A stretch of DNA of 64,000 nt from the NCBI GenBank assembly GCA_012837835.1, contig DUQK01000035.1, positions 1 through 64,000 of the forward strand. The letters are read 5' to 3'. Positions within the stretch are counted from its first letter, which is position 1. The number at the start of each line of letters is the position of its first letter. This DNA is from Christensenellaceae bacterium. Its GTDB lineage: Bacteria; Bacillota; Clostridia; Christensenellales; Aristaeellaceae. A program made the translations under genes and the position numbers. Positions 43,380-53,400 of this stretch are shown here, in pieces. Under the pieces are notes generated by a model that ran no database searches, had not been told where the DNA came from, and was given only the letters and a program-made list of their open reading frames with translations.

Positions 43380-44513
43380 ATGAAGAGAATCACGAGCATC
43401 CTACTGATGATGGCAATGCTTCTATCCCTTACAAGCTTTGCGCTTGCCGAAGGCGACAACTGGAAGGTTGCAGTACTCACCGGTACGGTTTCCCAAGGCG
43501 AGGAAGAGTTCCGTGCTGCTGAAAAGGCAGTAGAAAAATACGGCGCAGATCGCATCGTTACCGCGACTTATCCTGACCAATTCATGTCTGAAATGGAAAC
43601 TACGGTATCCCAAATAGTTGCTCTTGCGTCAGATCCTGATGTGAAAGCTATAGTAATGTGCCAGGCAGTTCCGGGCGCAAAGGCGGGCTTTGAAAAAGTT
43701 CGCGAAATGGGCAGGGACGATATTCTGCTCGTTGCTGGTGTAGCACAGGAAGACCCTGCTGCAATTTCAGGAGCATCTGACGTTGTCCTTTATGCTGACG
43801 AAATTAAACAGGGCGACCTTATTATGGAAAAGCTTGCTGAGTGGGGCGTAGATGTGTTTATCCATTATTCATTCCCGCGTCACATGGCTATGGAGCTGAT
43901 AGTTGCAAGGCACAACCTGCTCAAAGAAAACGCTGATGCACTTGGAATCGAGATGGTAGACGTAACCGCTCCCGACCCCACTGCAGAAGCAGGTCTCTCC
44001 GCATCGCAGCAGTTTATCCTTGAAGATGTACCGCAGCAGATGAAGAAATACGAAGGCAAGAAGGTTGGCTTCTTCACCACCAACTGCGGCATGCAGCCCT
44101 CACTACAGACAGCAGTTCTAAATGAGCCCAACGCCTACTATCCGCAGCCCTGCTGCCCCAGCCCCTACCATGCCTTCCCCGCAACGCTGGGTCTTGAGCT
44201 GGAAGTCGGTGCCGATAACGAAGATGCTCTTCGTCAGATAGCTGCAAAGCTTAACGAAAAAGATGCAGCCGGTCGTTTCTCTACATGGCCAGCTCCTATA
44301 AACATGGTCATAATTGAGCTGGGCGTCGATTATGCGGTTGAATACATTACGAGCGGTGCCACTGAGCGCAATGACAGTGAGAAAATATTCGCTCTGTTCG
44401 AAGAAAAAATACCCGGTATCAGCGTAGCAAAATACGTAGACTCCGAAGGCAAAGAATTTGATAACTATTACATTCTAGCTCTGCCGCCCGTAAACTTCGA
44501 AGACTACCTGTAA
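43380..44513 (+). CDS. DUF3798 binding protein of an ABC importer
   Basis: 377-aa exported protein; the signal peptide ends at about residue 23 (SFALAEGD). The fold looks like a periplasmic binding protein: KVAVLTGTVSQGEEEFRAAE, DPDVKAIVMCQAVPGAK, KKVGFFTTNCGMQ. The PQPCCPSPYHAFPATLGLEL region is distinctive for DUF3798. It heads an operon of one ATPase and two permeases. Substrate unknown; basic-membrane-protein-like nucleoside receptors are the nearest analogy by operon layout. Confidence 0.82.
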   Translation: MKRITSILLMMAMLLSLTSFALAEGDNWKVAVLTGTVSQGEEEFRAAEKAVEKYGADRIVTATYPDQFMSEMETTVSQIVALASDPDVKAIVMCQAVPGAKAGFEKVREMGRDDILLVAGVAQEDPAAISGASDVVLYADEIKQGDLIMEKLAEWGVDVFIHYSFPRHMAMELIVARHNLLKENADALGIEMVDVTAPDPTAEAGLSASQQFILEDVPQQMKKYEGKKVGFFTTNCGMQPSLQTAVLNEPNAYYPQPCCPSPYHAFPATLGLELEVGADNEDALRQIAAKLNEKDAAGRFSTWPAPINMVIIELGVDYAVEYITSGATERNDSEKIFALFEEKIPGISVAKYVDSEGKEFDNYYILALPPVNFEDYL

Positions 44514-44540
44514 TCCGATAATCTTTACGTAAAACACAAT

Positions 44541-44564
44541 AGCCCGCCCATAAGTGGGCGGGCT
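44541..44564 (+). promoter_or_regulatory. Intercistronic hairpin after the DUF3798 gene
   Basis: AGCCCGCCCA-TAAG-TGGGCGGGCT, a perfect 10-bp stem, 27 bases after the stop and 21 before the TTG of the ATPase gene. No U-tract. Confidence 0.75.
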
Positions 44565-44585
44565 GTTTGTATAAGGAGGTCTGTT

Positions 44586-46193
44586 TTGAAGGACAACTAT
44601 ATACTAGAAATGCAGGGCATTACAAAGCGCTATGATGAAAATACAGTGCTGGAAGATGTTAACCTGTCAGTCCGCCCGGGCGAGATACATGCACTGCTTG
44701 GAGAAAACGGTGCAGGCAAATCAACCCTTATGAATGTGCTCTTTGGTATGCCTGTTATTCATAATACCGGAGGTTTTGAAGGGCAGGTTTTTTTAGATGG
44801 TGAAAAAGTTGACATAAGCTCTCCCAATGAGGCAATGCAAAAAGGCATAGGCATGGTACACCAAGAGTTTATGCTGCTGCCTGAATTTACCATTACAGAA
44901 AACATAAAGCTTAACCGAGAAATAACTGCTCCAAACATAGTAAGCCGTGTGTTTGGCAAAAACCTTGAAACCCTTAATATGCCCGCTATGGCAAGCGATG
45001 CGCGTAAAGCGCTTGACGCTGTTGGAATGGGTATAGATGAATATATTCAGGTTGCAGGTCTGCCTATAGGCTATATGCAATTTATTGAGATAGCCCGCGA
45101 GATAGACAAGACAGGCATAAAGCTGCTGGTGTTTGATGAACCCACTGCAGTACTTACCGAATCTGAGGCGGATAACCTTATCAAGGTTATGAAAAAAATT
45201 GCAGCAAGCGGAATAGCTATCATACTTATAACCCATAGGCTGGATGAAGTTATAGAAGCTGCGGATTCCGTTACCATATTAAGGGATGGTAAACTCGTCG
45301 CCAATTGTGAAACCAAGGATACAACCACCATTCAGCTTGCAGAGCTCATGGTAGGCAGAAGGGGCGAAAGTGTTGTAAGTATAGAAAGACGCGAGCTTGC
45401 AACAGATAAAATCGCGCTTGAGGTTAGGGATTTACATGTAGATATGGCGGGTGAGGAAGTCAAAGGCGTTGATTTTAATGTATATGAGGGCGAAATCTTC
45501 GGCATAGGCGGCCTTGCCGGTCAGGGTAAGATAGGCATACCGAATGGTTTAATGGGTTTGTATGAGGCAACAGGTGAAGTGAGCTTCTATGGTAAACCTA
45601 TTAAACTGGGCGATCCTAAAATTCCCCTGTCAAACGGAATGGCGATGGTAAGCGAAGATAGAAAAGGCGTAGGTCTTATGCTGGATGAGTCCATAGAGGA
45701 CAATATAGTTTTCAACGCAATGCAGGTAAAGGACGAATACCTTGTTAAATTCCCGCTATTTTCGCTTAGGGATAGCTCTAAAATACGCAAGCAGGCGGAG
45801 AGCATGATTGAGGAACTGGATATCAGGTGTACTGGGCCCGAGCAGCATACAGGCACATTGTCCGGAGGTAATCAGCAGAAAGTGTGTATAGCAAAAGCGC
45901 TTACTTTGCAGCCTAAATTCCTCTTTGTATCAGAACCCACTCGCGGCATAGATATAGGTGCTAAAAGGCTTGTTCTTAACACCTTGGTGCGTTTAAGCCG
46001 TGAAGAGGGCATTACGATAATGATGGTATCTTCAGAGCTTCAGGAGCTTCGCTCCATAGCCGACCGCATAGCCATAGTATCAAAGGGTGAAATAGTGGAT
46101 ATACTTCCGCCTGATGCCCCCGATGTGGACTTTGGCCTTGCCATGAGCGGCATTAAGCCCGATACCCATAGGGAAGAGAGGGAAGAAGCATGA
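44586..46193 (+). CDS. ABC importer ATPase (tandem domains)
   Basis: 535-aa sugar/nucleoside-type ATPase. N-terminal Walker A GENGAGKSTLMN, Walker B LLVFDEPTAVL; the second domain has GLAGQGKIG in place of Walker A, signature LSGGNQQKVC and FLFVSEPTRGID, where Walker B Asp is Ser (VSEPT). That makes the second site likely inactive, a common state in this family. TTG start with AAGGAGGT. Overlaps the next gene by four bases (ATGA). Confidence 0.87.
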   Translation: MKDNYILEMQGITKRYDENTVLEDVNLSVRPGEIHALLGENGAGKSTLMNVLFGMPVIHNTGGFEGQVFLDGEKVDISSPNEAMQKGIGMVHQEFMLLPEFTITENIKLNREITAPNIVSRVFGKNLETLNMPAMASDARKALDAVGMGIDEYIQVAGLPIGYMQFIEIAREIDKTGIKLLVFDEPTAVLTESEADNLIKVMKKIAASGIAIILITHRLDEVIEAADSVTILRDGKLVANCETKDTTTIQLAELMVGRRGESVVSIERRELATDKIALEVRDLHVDMAGEEVKGVDFNVYEGEIFGIGGLAGQGKIGIPNGLMGLYEATGEVSFYGKPIKLGDPKIPLSNGMAMVSEDRKGVGLMLDESIEDNIVFNAMQVKDEYLVKFPLFSLRDSSKIRKQAESMIEELDIRCTGPEQHTGTLSGGNQQKVCIAKALTLQPKFLFVSEPTRGIDIGAKRLVLNTLVRLSREEGITIMMVSSELQELRSIADRIAIVSKGEIVDILPPDAPDVDFGLAMSGIKPDTHREEREEA

Positions 46194-48058
46194 AAACCGG
46201 TTGGAGAAATGTATTAGTAGCTGCTCTTAGCATACTAGGGGTAGTTTGTATAGTAATAGGCGCTATAAATATGCCAAAGCGCACATCGGAGGAAGGCTTA
46301 AATATAATTCAAAAGCTTAGGGTGCGCTCCCTGTTATCCGCAGTTGGTGATGGCGTTGTAGATTCATACATTGCTATCGCTAAGAAAAACGCCACCGCTG
46401 AGGTTAAGAAAAAGGGCGGTTCCATGAGCGATATTAGAAAAGCTGTGCAGGAAGCCGAAGAAAAAGTACGCCTTGAATATCAGGACGCTGAAACGAACTA
46501 CCTAGATAAGGATGTTACTGATGTAAAGAACAGGCTCGAAGATTTTGACATAGCCCTTGGTAAATACGCGGATGAAAAAGTAAAGGCAGAAAGAGAATAT
46601 AGGGAAGCCCATATGGCGGAAGCTGAAGCGTTGGCAGAAAAAAAGCGCGAGGAAGCGAGCGCACAAGGGCTTGAAGCGCCGCCTGAAGAAACCATAACCG
46701 TGGATATGTCAGGCTTTGAAGCTACAGAGCAGATGATTGCACTTCGTGCAGAGGCAGATGAAGCGTACAAGAAGCTAGGTCTTGCTCTTATGGAAATAGA
46801 GCCGCAGCTTAGTAAGGATGCGCTTATCACACTTCAGCAGAGGGTCGAAAGTATTCTCTATCACGAAGAGCGCGATTTTGCTACCCTATACGATGGGTAT
46901 AGCACATTTTCAGGCACTGATGTTCTGGATGATGTAAATAAGGCTAAGCTTATCAGATACGCTGATGACTTTATCACGGTAGGCGTAGCGCTGCTCATAG
47001 CTGCACTTGCGATATTCTTCTACGAAACTATAGTTAAGGCGATGGGCGTACCAAGGCTTATTATAAGCCTGTTCTTTGTGCTGCTATGCGTAGGCGCCCT
47101 GCTGTTTGATCTTAGCTTGCCTGCTCTTCTTGGAAATACGGTTGTCCGTATGGGCATGAATTCTATAATGGTGCTGGCAATGTTCCCCGGCATACAGTGC
47201 GGTATAAGCCTAAACTTAGGACTTCCTATAGGTCTTGTAGCGGGGCTGCTTGGAGGCCTTATGGCGATTGAGTTTGAAATACCAGGCGTTCAAGGTTTTG
47301 TGTTCGCGCTTGCAACAGGTTCTGCGATAGCTGCCGTAGCAGGATACTTCTATGCAAAACTTCTAAACCGTCTTAAAGGCTCTGAAATGTCGGTTACAAC
47401 GTATGTAGGTTTTTCAATAGTATCTCTTATGAGCATAGCATGGCTAATGCTTCCATTCAATTCACTTAAATTAAGGTGGCCGCTTGGCACAGGCCTTCGT
47501 AACACCATAGGCCTTGATAAGTCTAACTTCTGGCGCATACTTGATAATTTCCTTGCCTTTAATATAGGGGGTTTTAGAGTACCTACCGGGCTTCTGCTTT
47601 TCATGGCAGTGTGTTGTTTCCTGGTATGGCTTTTCAGTAGGTCTAAAACGGGTATAGCCATGCGGGCGGTTGGTAACAACAGGCGCTTTGCTCAGTCGAC
47701 GGGTGTAAATGTAGATAAAATGCGTACAATAGGTACGGTGCTGTCAACGGTGCTAGGTGCAATAGGAATACTCGTTTACTCTCAAAGTTATGGCTTTATG
47801 CAGTTATACACTGCTCCAAGGCAGATGGGCTTTGTTGCCGCTTCTGCAATACTGATTGGTGGAGCTTCCACCACAAGAGCGAAGATAAGCCATGTAATAA
47901 TAGGTACTTTCCTTTTCCAAGGAGTTCTTACGCTAGGCATGCCTGTTGCAAACGAACTTGTGCCGGGCTCAACCATATCGGAAACGATGCGTATATTGAT
48001 TTCAAACGGTATAATTCTCTATGCGCTAACTAAGTCAGGAGGGGATACACGTGGCTAA
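46190..48058 (+). CDS. ABC importer permease with inserted coiled-coil domain
   Basis: 622-aa permease, about 270 residues longer than usual. Residues 8-27 form a first helix; about 45-255 are a hydrophilic, Ala/Glu/Lys-rich region with coiled-coil character (KVKAEREYREAHMAEAEAL); from about 265 on come the usual BPD_transp_2 helices with MRAVGNNRRFAQSTGVNV and LIGGASTTRAK. The extra part should lie outside the membrane after helix 1 and may contact the binding protein or cell wall. Overlaps the next gene by eight bases. Confidence 0.83.
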   Translation: MKTGWRNVLVAALSILGVVCIVIGAINMPKRTSEEGLNIIQKLRVRSLLSAVGDGVVDSYIAIAKKNATAEVKKKGGSMSDIRKAVQEAEEKVRLEYQDAETNYLDKDVTDVKNRLEDFDIALGKYADEKVKAEREYREAHMAEAEALAEKKREEASAQGLEAPPEETITVDMSGFEATEQMIALRAEADEAYKKLGLALMEIEPQLSKDALITLQQRVESILYHEERDFATLYDGYSTFSGTDVLDDVNKAKLIRYADDFITVGVALLIAALAIFFYETIVKAMGVPRLIISLFFVLLCVGALLFDLSLPALLGNTVVRMGMNSIMVLAMFPGIQCGISLNLGLPIGLVAGLLGGLMAIEFEIPGVQGFVFALATGSAIAAVAGYFYAKLLNRLKGSEMSVTTYVGFSIVSLMSIAWLMLPFNSLKLRWPLGTGLRNTIGLDKSNFWRILDNFLAFNIGGFRVPTGLLLFMAVCCFLVWLFSRSKTGIAMRAVGNNRRFAQSTGVNVDKMRTIGTVLSTVLGAIGILVYSQSYGFMQLYTAPRQMGFVAASAILIGGASTTRAKISHVIIGTFLFQGVLTLGMPVANELVPGSTISETMRILISNGIILYALTKSGGDTRG

Positions 48059-49301
48059 GAAAAATATACGCACCATACTAAGAGAAAACGCAGTTACGAT
48101 AATGTTTGTCGTGCTGTGCATAATAGGATTGTATTTTTCCGGACAGTCTGTATCCTTTGTTATGTACGAATTGTTCGGCAGAATAAGCCGTAACGCTTTT
48201 CTGGTGTTAGCGCTTATAATACCTATAATCGCCGGTATGGGGATTAACTTTGCAGTTACTATAGGCGCTATGGCGGCGCAGATTTCAGCCCTATGGATAG
48301 TTGAGTGGGGCATAGGCGGGCTTGGCGGTTTTATGCTGGCAGTGCTTATGACATTGCCTATAGCTGCTGTGTTCGGTTTTCTGATAGGCAAACTACTAAA
48401 CAAGATGAAAGGGCAGGAGATGATAGGTGGTCTTATACTGGGCTATTTCGCAAATGGACTATATCAGCTGTTGTTCCTTTTCATATTCGGCAACATAATA
48501 CCGCTAAATGCGCCTGGGCTTGTTATAAAAGGCTCAAGCGGGGTTGCGAATACGATAAATCTGGCGAGTGAAAACGGCATAAAATACGCGCTTGACGGTA
48601 TGCTCCGTATGCCGGTAAAGGATGCCGTATACTGGGCTGCGGGTATAGGTATAGCCATAATGCTTATATTGCTTGCGCTTAAAAAGGCGGATCGTAAAAA
48701 GGCAATCAATTCCTGCATTGCGCTTGCTTTAGCGGCGGGTCTAATAACGATTCCTGCGGTGAATGAGCTGTTTAGCTTAGCTTCAGTACCTACTGTTACC
48801 TTCATAGTTATACTTATGCTTTGCTTGTTTAATAATGCTCTGCTTAAAACCAAGCTCGGTCAGCAGTTCCGGGCGGTAGGTCAAAATAGGGTTGTTGCAA
48901 ACGCTGCCGGTATAAATGTAGACAGAACGCGTGTAATCGCTATAATGATTTCCACCGTACTTGCCGGCTGGGGGCAGCTTATATTCGTGCAGAATATGGG
49001 TTCTTTCCAGACATACGGAGCGCATGAGCAGGTAGGTCTGTATGCAGGCGCTGCGATACTGGTTGGCGGTGCGTCAATTAAAAAGGCTACGAACGGTCAG
49101 GCTCTTCTTGGAACAATACTGTTTCACCTTCTGTTTATTGTTGCACCTGCAGCGGGCAAGAATATATTCGGCGACGCGGCGGTTGGAGAATACTTCAGGG
49201 TGTTTATTTCCTATGGTGTAATAGCCTTGGCGCTTGTCATGCATACTTGGAGGGGCGTAAAGAAAAAGAAGGACAAACAACCCGAGATGGAAAAAGCATA
49301 A
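48051..49301 (+). CDS. ABC importer permease, second subunit
   Basis: 416-aa BPD_transp_2 permease with about ten helices. It shows FRAVGQNRVVANAAGINVDR and ILVGGASIKKATNGQ, the same two motifs as its partner but without the inserted domain. GTG start inside the end of the partner gene. Last gene of the DUF3798 operon; a terminator follows. Confidence 0.85.
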   Translation: MAKKNIRTILRENAVTIMFVVLCIIGLYFSGQSVSFVMYELFGRISRNAFLVLALIIPIIAGMGINFAVTIGAMAAQISALWIVEWGIGGLGGFMLAVLMTLPIAAVFGFLIGKLLNKMKGQEMIGGLILGYFANGLYQLLFLFIFGNIIPLNAPGLVIKGSSGVANTINLASENGIKYALDGMLRMPVKDAVYWAAGIGIAIMLILLALKKADRKKAINSCIALALAAGLITIPAVNELFSLASVPTVTFIVILMLCLFNNALLKTKLGQQFRAVGQNRVVANAAGINVDRTRVIAIMISTVLAGWGQLIFVQNMGSFQTYGAHEQVGLYAGAAILVGGASIKKATNGQALLGTILFHLLFIVAPAAGKNIFGDAAVGEYFRVFISYGVIALALVMHTWRGVKKKKDKQPEMEKA

Positions 49302-49310
49302 AACTTACTA

Positions 49311-49343
49311 TACACCTTGCAAAAGTGCAGGGTGTATTTTTTT
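49311..49343 (+). terminator. Terminator after the DUF3798 ABC operon
   Basis: TACACCTTGCA and TGCAGGGTGTA arms, followed by seven T. Confidence 0.85.
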
Positions 49344-49378
49344 GGGTTTTAAAGTATAATGTTCCTTAGGAGGCGTGT

Positions 49379-50422
49379 ATGGAAGATAGGGATAGCAGAA
49401 GGCTTAAGATAATACAGCTGCAAAATGAGATAATCCGCAATATGACGGAGAAGAACCTTAAAAACGTAGGGGAGGATATATGGGGTAGCCCAAATACTCC
49501 GCCCCCCGGCTACCCAAAGGTGCCGGATGTTTTTTCGGATAGTATGAGCGAAGAAAAGGAAGCAGAAGAGCAAAATAAAAAAGAAAAGCCTAAGGAAAAT
49601 ATAGAGGATTTAAAAAAGGAACTTAACGAATATATAGGTCTTGATACCATAAAAAAAGAGGTGGACAGCCTTATTAATCTGGTATCTATATATAAGCTTA
49701 GGAAAGAACATTCCCTGCCCTGTGAGGATCTTTCGCTGCATATGGTGTTTACAGGCAACCCCGGAACAGGTAAAACTATGATAGCAAGGCTCATGAGCAG
49801 GATATACCATTCGCTTGGTATACTAAGCAAAGGTCATCTGGTTGAAGTTGATAGGAGCGGGCTTGTTGCGGGTTATGTAGGGCAGACTGCAATAAAAACC
49901 GGCGAAGTTATAGAAAAAGCTTTGGGCGGCGTGCTTTTTATAGATGAAGCCTACGCACTTACAAATAGAGGTGTGCAGGACTATGGCAGTGAAGCTGTTG
50001 AAACTCTGCTTAAAGCCATGGAAGATAATAGGGAGGATTTAATCGTAATAGTAGCTGGCTATACCGATCTTATGAAGGATTTTATTGAATCCAATCCCGG
50101 GCTTGAATCCCGCTTTAATAGATACATGCATTTTCCTGACTATACAGTGGATGAAATGATGGGTATATTCAATCTCCGCATGAAAAAAGCGGGCTATGAG
50201 CTTGACCCAGAAGCCGTGGAACCTCTGCGCGAGCTGCTTGAGGAAAAGAGCGAGGATATAGCATCATTCGGCAATGCGCGCGGTGTGCGTAATCTATTTG
50301 AACAAGCTATATCAAGGCAGGCGAATAGGCTTGCGGGTAAGCAAAGCATAAGCAGGGAAGAGCTTATGCTCCTAACTAAGGAAGACATTATCCCTGAAGA
50401 TACAAAGGCGGCAGATAAATGA
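49379..50422 (+). CDS. AAA ATPase of the CbbX/SpoVK type
   Basis: 347 aa. About 85 residues of polar N-terminus precede an AAA domain with Walker A FTGNPGTGKTM (about 122), pore-loop region AGYVGQTAIKT, Walker B VLFIDEAYAL (about 182), sensor 1 IVAGY and the arginine-rich GNARGVRNLFEQA. This is the CbbX/SpoVK pattern, which forms ring-shaped remodelling machines. AGGAGG before the ATG; it overlaps prmA by four bases. SpoVK is a sporulation protein, but the long N-terminus makes exact orthology unsure. Confidence 0.83.
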   Translation: MEDRDSRRLKIIQLQNEIIRNMTEKNLKNVGEDIWGSPNTPPPGYPKVPDVFSDSMSEEKEAEEQNKKEKPKENIEDLKKELNEYIGLDTIKKEVDSLINLVSIYKLRKEHSLPCEDLSLHMVFTGNPGTGKTMIARLMSRIYHSLGILSKGHLVEVDRSGLVAGYVGQTAIKTGEVIEKALGGVLFIDEAYALTNRGVQDYGSEAVETLLKAMEDNREDLIVIVAGYTDLMKDFIESNPGLESRFNRYMHFPDYTVDEMMGIFNLRMKKAGYELDPEAVEPLRELLEEKSEDIASFGNARGVRNLFEQAISRQANRLAGKQSISREELMLLTKEDIIPEDTKAADK

Positions 50423-51354
50423 AGTGGATTAAAGCAACCGTTGAAACAAATACCATAGGCGCAGATATACTATGCGAGCAAATTCGGATTCTTGGCGCTG
50501 CGGGGGCTGAGGTTGTAGATTCCGCAGATATTCCAAGCTACGAACAAGCGCTTAGCCAGTTTGAGCTTATAGATGATAGTATTAAAGGACCGCCAAAAGG
50601 CGTGGTGTTTGTAAGGGCATGGCTTGGTAGCGATGATAGCGTAGCTGTGCTTCGTGAAAAGCTTGCATTATTACCTAAGCAAACAGGGCTTGAACTTGGA
50701 AGCTTAAGGCTAAGCATTGATGCTGTTGACGATGAAGCGTGGAAAGATAAATGGAAACAGGATTTTGGCATACTCCATATAGGCAAGAATTTTGTTATAA
50801 AACCAAGCTGGGAAAACTACGAGCCAAAGCAGGGCGAAATAGTAATTGAAATAGACCCGGGTCTTGCGTTTGGAACGGGGCTGCATGAAACGACTTCTCT
50901 TTGCCTTGAGCTTATGGAAAAATATTTGTTCTCTGATTGTAATGTGCTTGATATTGGCACAGGCAGCGGTATACTTTCTATTGCGGCAGCAAAACTTGGC
51001 GCAAAAAAAGTTGTTGCGGTAGATTTAGACCCACTAGCTGTAGAAGCCGCAAGTAATAATGTTATAGATAACGGCGTTCAAGACAAGGTGTCCATTATTG
51101 AGGGGAATTTAACAGACGATGTAAATGGAAAATTTGATATAGTATTTGCAAACATTTTAGCTGAAGCAATATTAAAGCTTATACCGTCTATGCATAGCGT
51201 GCTTAATGAAGGCTTATTTATATCATCGGGAATAGTAGAAGAAAAGAAGGATATAGTTACAGAAGCGCTAAATAATGCCGGCTATCAGATAATAGAAGTA
51301 CTTATAAAAAACGAATGGTGCGCAATATGCGTTAAAAAATCAGCCGATGCATAG
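50419..51354 (+). CDS. prmA: Ribosomal protein L11 methyltransferase
   Basis: 311 aa. N-terminal L11-recognition domain, then the SAM-binding domain with DPGLAFGTGLHETT, VLDIGTGSGILSIAAAKLG and ANILAEAILKL, all PrmA signatures. It methylates lysines and the N-terminus of L11. ATGA overlap with the AAA gene and eight-base overlap with rsmE: coupled translation in an operon of ribosome/tRNA modification genes. Confidence 0.93.
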   Translation: MKWIKATVETNTIGADILCEQIRILGAAGAEVVDSADIPSYEQALSQFELIDDSIKGPPKGVVFVRAWLGSDDSVAVLREKLALLPKQTGLELGSLRLSIDAVDDEAWKDKWKQDFGILHIGKNFVIKPSWENYEPKQGEIVIEIDPGLAFGTGLHETTSLCLELMEKYLFSDCNVLDIGTGSGILSIAAAKLGAKKVVAVDLDPLAVEAASNNVIDNGVQDKVSIIEGNLTDDVNGKFDIVFANILAEAILKLIPSMHSVLNEGLFISSGIVEEKKDIVTEALNNAGYQIIEVLIKNEWCAICVKKSADA

Positions 51355-52036
51355 TTTTTTTGTTGATGAAATCCGCCAAGGCAAGGCGTATTTAAGTAAG
51401 GATGATTTTCACCACGCCAAACGCGTTCTGCGCCTTAAGGATGGGGAAGAGGTTAATATAATACATGCAGGTGTGCGCTACATTGCAAAGTATTCAATTT
51501 CTAAAGCTCATGCCGAAATTATAGATACACTTCCAAGCAATGAAGCAAGCGCAAAAATTACTCTGTACCAAGCCATATTAAAGGGCGATAGGATGGACTA
51601 TGTTTTCCAAAAGTGCACGGAAATAGGCGTTGTAGAGTTTTTCCCCTGCGTTATGAAACGTTGTGTCGCAAGAGATGCGGATAATAAGCTTAAGCGTTGG
51701 CAGCGCATAGCAAAAGAGGCGGCTTGCCAGAGCGTAAGAAGTATTGTTCCTAAGGTAAATATGCCTATTACAACAGAGGAAATGGCGGATAGGCTTTTAA
51801 GGCACGAACTCGCGATAATTCCGTGGGAAAATGCTGAAGGCAGGGGACTGCGAGATGTATATATGGGCGAAAAGGATATAGCTATAGTTATAGGTCCTGA
51901 AGGCGGCATAACCGAAGAAGAAATAGATATGCTTGGCGTTAATACTGTAACGCTAGGCAAGCGAATACTGCGCAGTGAAACTGCGGGGTTAGTCGCAGCA
52001 ACTGGAATATTATTGCTATCGGGGAATATGGAATGA
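51347..52036 (+). CDS. rsmE: 16S rRNA m3U1498 methyltransferase
   Basis: 229-aa SPOUT methyltransferase. PUA-like N-terminus (HHAKRVLRLKDGEEV) and the knotted SAM site VIGPEGGITEEEID with LGKRILRSETAGL near the C-terminus. Usual length for RsmE. Placed after prmA as in many Firmicutes. Overlaps mtaB by four bases. Confidence 0.93.
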   Translation: MHSFFVDEIRQGKAYLSKDDFHHAKRVLRLKDGEEVNIIHAGVRYIAKYSISKAHAEIIDTLPSNEASAKITLYQAILKGDRMDYVFQKCTEIGVVEFFPCVMKRCVARDADNKLKRWQRIAKEAACQSVRSIVPKVNMPITTEEMADRLLRHELAIIPWENAEGRGLRDVYMGEKDIAIVIGPEGGITEEEIDMLGVNTVTLGKRILRSETAGLVAATGILLLSGNME

Positions 52037-53310
52037 AAACCGTAGCCTTCCATACGCTGGGCTGCAAGGTGAACCAATACGACAGCGAAGCCATGCTTTC
52101 GGAATTTATAAATGCAGGTTATGAGCATGTTGCTTTTGATGAAAAGGCGGATATATATGTAATAAATACCTGCATAGTAACTCATACAGGTGAAAGAAAA
52201 AGCTTTCAGATGATAAGGCGAGCCAAGCACAATAACCCGGATGCTTTTATTGTGGTTGCAGGCTGCCTTGCTCAAAGGGACGCTGAAAAGCTTGTAAAAG
52301 AAGGCGCAAACCTTGTCATAGGCAACAGCGATAGGAAGGAAGTAGTAAAGCTTATTGAAAAGGCGATTTCAGCGGAAAAATCCATTGTTCATGTTGAAGA
52401 TTTACGCCATACGGATTTTGAAAACCTAAGCGTAGAAAGCTATTCAGAAAAGACCCGCGCCATACTCAAAATACAGGAAGGCTGCGATAGGTATTGTACT
52501 TACTGCATAATACCCTATGTAAGGGGAGGGGTAAGGAGCCGCAGCATTAAAAGCATAAAGCGGGAAACTAAAAAGCTTGTAAAAAATGGATACAGGGAAA
52601 TAGTGCTTACTGGTATACATCTTTCAAGCTATGGTAGGGAGCAAGAAAGTATTAGCCTTATAGATGCTATAAGTACAGTAGCGGAAGAAAATATAGAACG
52701 TATAAGGCTTGGCTCGCTTGAACCAAGTATAATAGATGAGGATTTTGCTCGAAAAATAAAGGATATTCCCTCTGTATGCCCCCAGTTTCATCTGTCGCTG
52801 CAATCAGGTTCTGATACGGTATTAAAACGTATGGCAAGGCGTTATACAACTCAAGAATATGCAAATTCGGTAAATATTTTGCGTAATTACTATCCGGATT
52901 GTGCCACAACAACCGATGTTATATGCGGTTTTCCTGCTGAAACAGAGCAGGAACATGAGGAAAGTCTATCATTTGTAGATAAAATAGGCTTCAGCCGTGT
53001 GCATGTATTTCCCTACAGCAGAAGAAGCGGAACCGCCGCTGCTAAAATGAGCGGGCAGGTGTCAAAGGAAATAAAAACCCGAAGAGCAAGAGAAATGACA
53101 GCCATTGCTAAAAAATCTCAGGATAGATATGCCAAAGGTTTTTTAGGGAAAGTAGTATCTGTACTTTTTGAAGAAAAAACGTATAGTGGAGCCATAGGCT
53201 ATACGCCCGAATATTTAAGGGTAGAAGCTGAAGGGGTTAAGCAAAATAGCCTTGCTAATGTAAAACTGGTAGAATATAGTAAGGGTGTATTTAATGGAGT
53301 GCTTATATAA
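52033..53310 (+). CDS. mtaB: tRNA t6A37 methylthiotransferase MtaB
   Basis: 425 aa. N-terminal UPF0004 domain with three cysteines (LGCKVNQYDSEAM, TCIVT, GCLAQ), radical-SAM CxxxCxxC in CDRYCTYCIIPYVRG, and a C-terminal TRAM-like domain. It turns t6A37 into ms2t6A37 in ANN-reading tRNAs. The CKVNQYDSE form separates MtaB from MiaB and RimO. Genome context after rsmE is typical. Confidence 0.92.
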   Translation: MKTVAFHTLGCKVNQYDSEAMLSEFINAGYEHVAFDEKADIYVINTCIVTHTGERKSFQMIRRAKHNNPDAFIVVAGCLAQRDAEKLVKEGANLVIGNSDRKEVVKLIEKAISAEKSIVHVEDLRHTDFENLSVESYSEKTRAILKIQEGCDRYCTYCIIPYVRGGVRSRSIKSIKRETKKLVKNGYREIVLTGIHLSSYGREQESISLIDAISTVAEENIERIRLGSLEPSIIDEDFARKIKDIPSVCPQFHLSLQSGSDTVLKRMARRYTTQEYANSVNILRNYYPDCATTTDVICGFPAETEQEHEESLSFVDKIGFSRVHVFPYSRRSGTAAAKMSGQVSKEIKTRRAREMTAIAKKSQDRYAKGFLGKVVSVLFEEKTYSGAIGYTPEYLRVEAEGVKQNSLANVKLVEYSKGVFNGVLI

Positions 53311-53400
53311 TGCTTAGCATATACAGAAGCGGTAATATATCGTGTCTGTAGAATAGAAATAATATTATAAGGACAATAAATGTCCAAAAAGGAGGAACAT

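Noticed and set aside
44586..46193. Altered second Walker motifs of the DUF3798 ATPase as a sign of a pseudogene
   Set aside because: A degenerate second nucleotide site is common in this family; the frame is intact and overlaps its neighbour normally.
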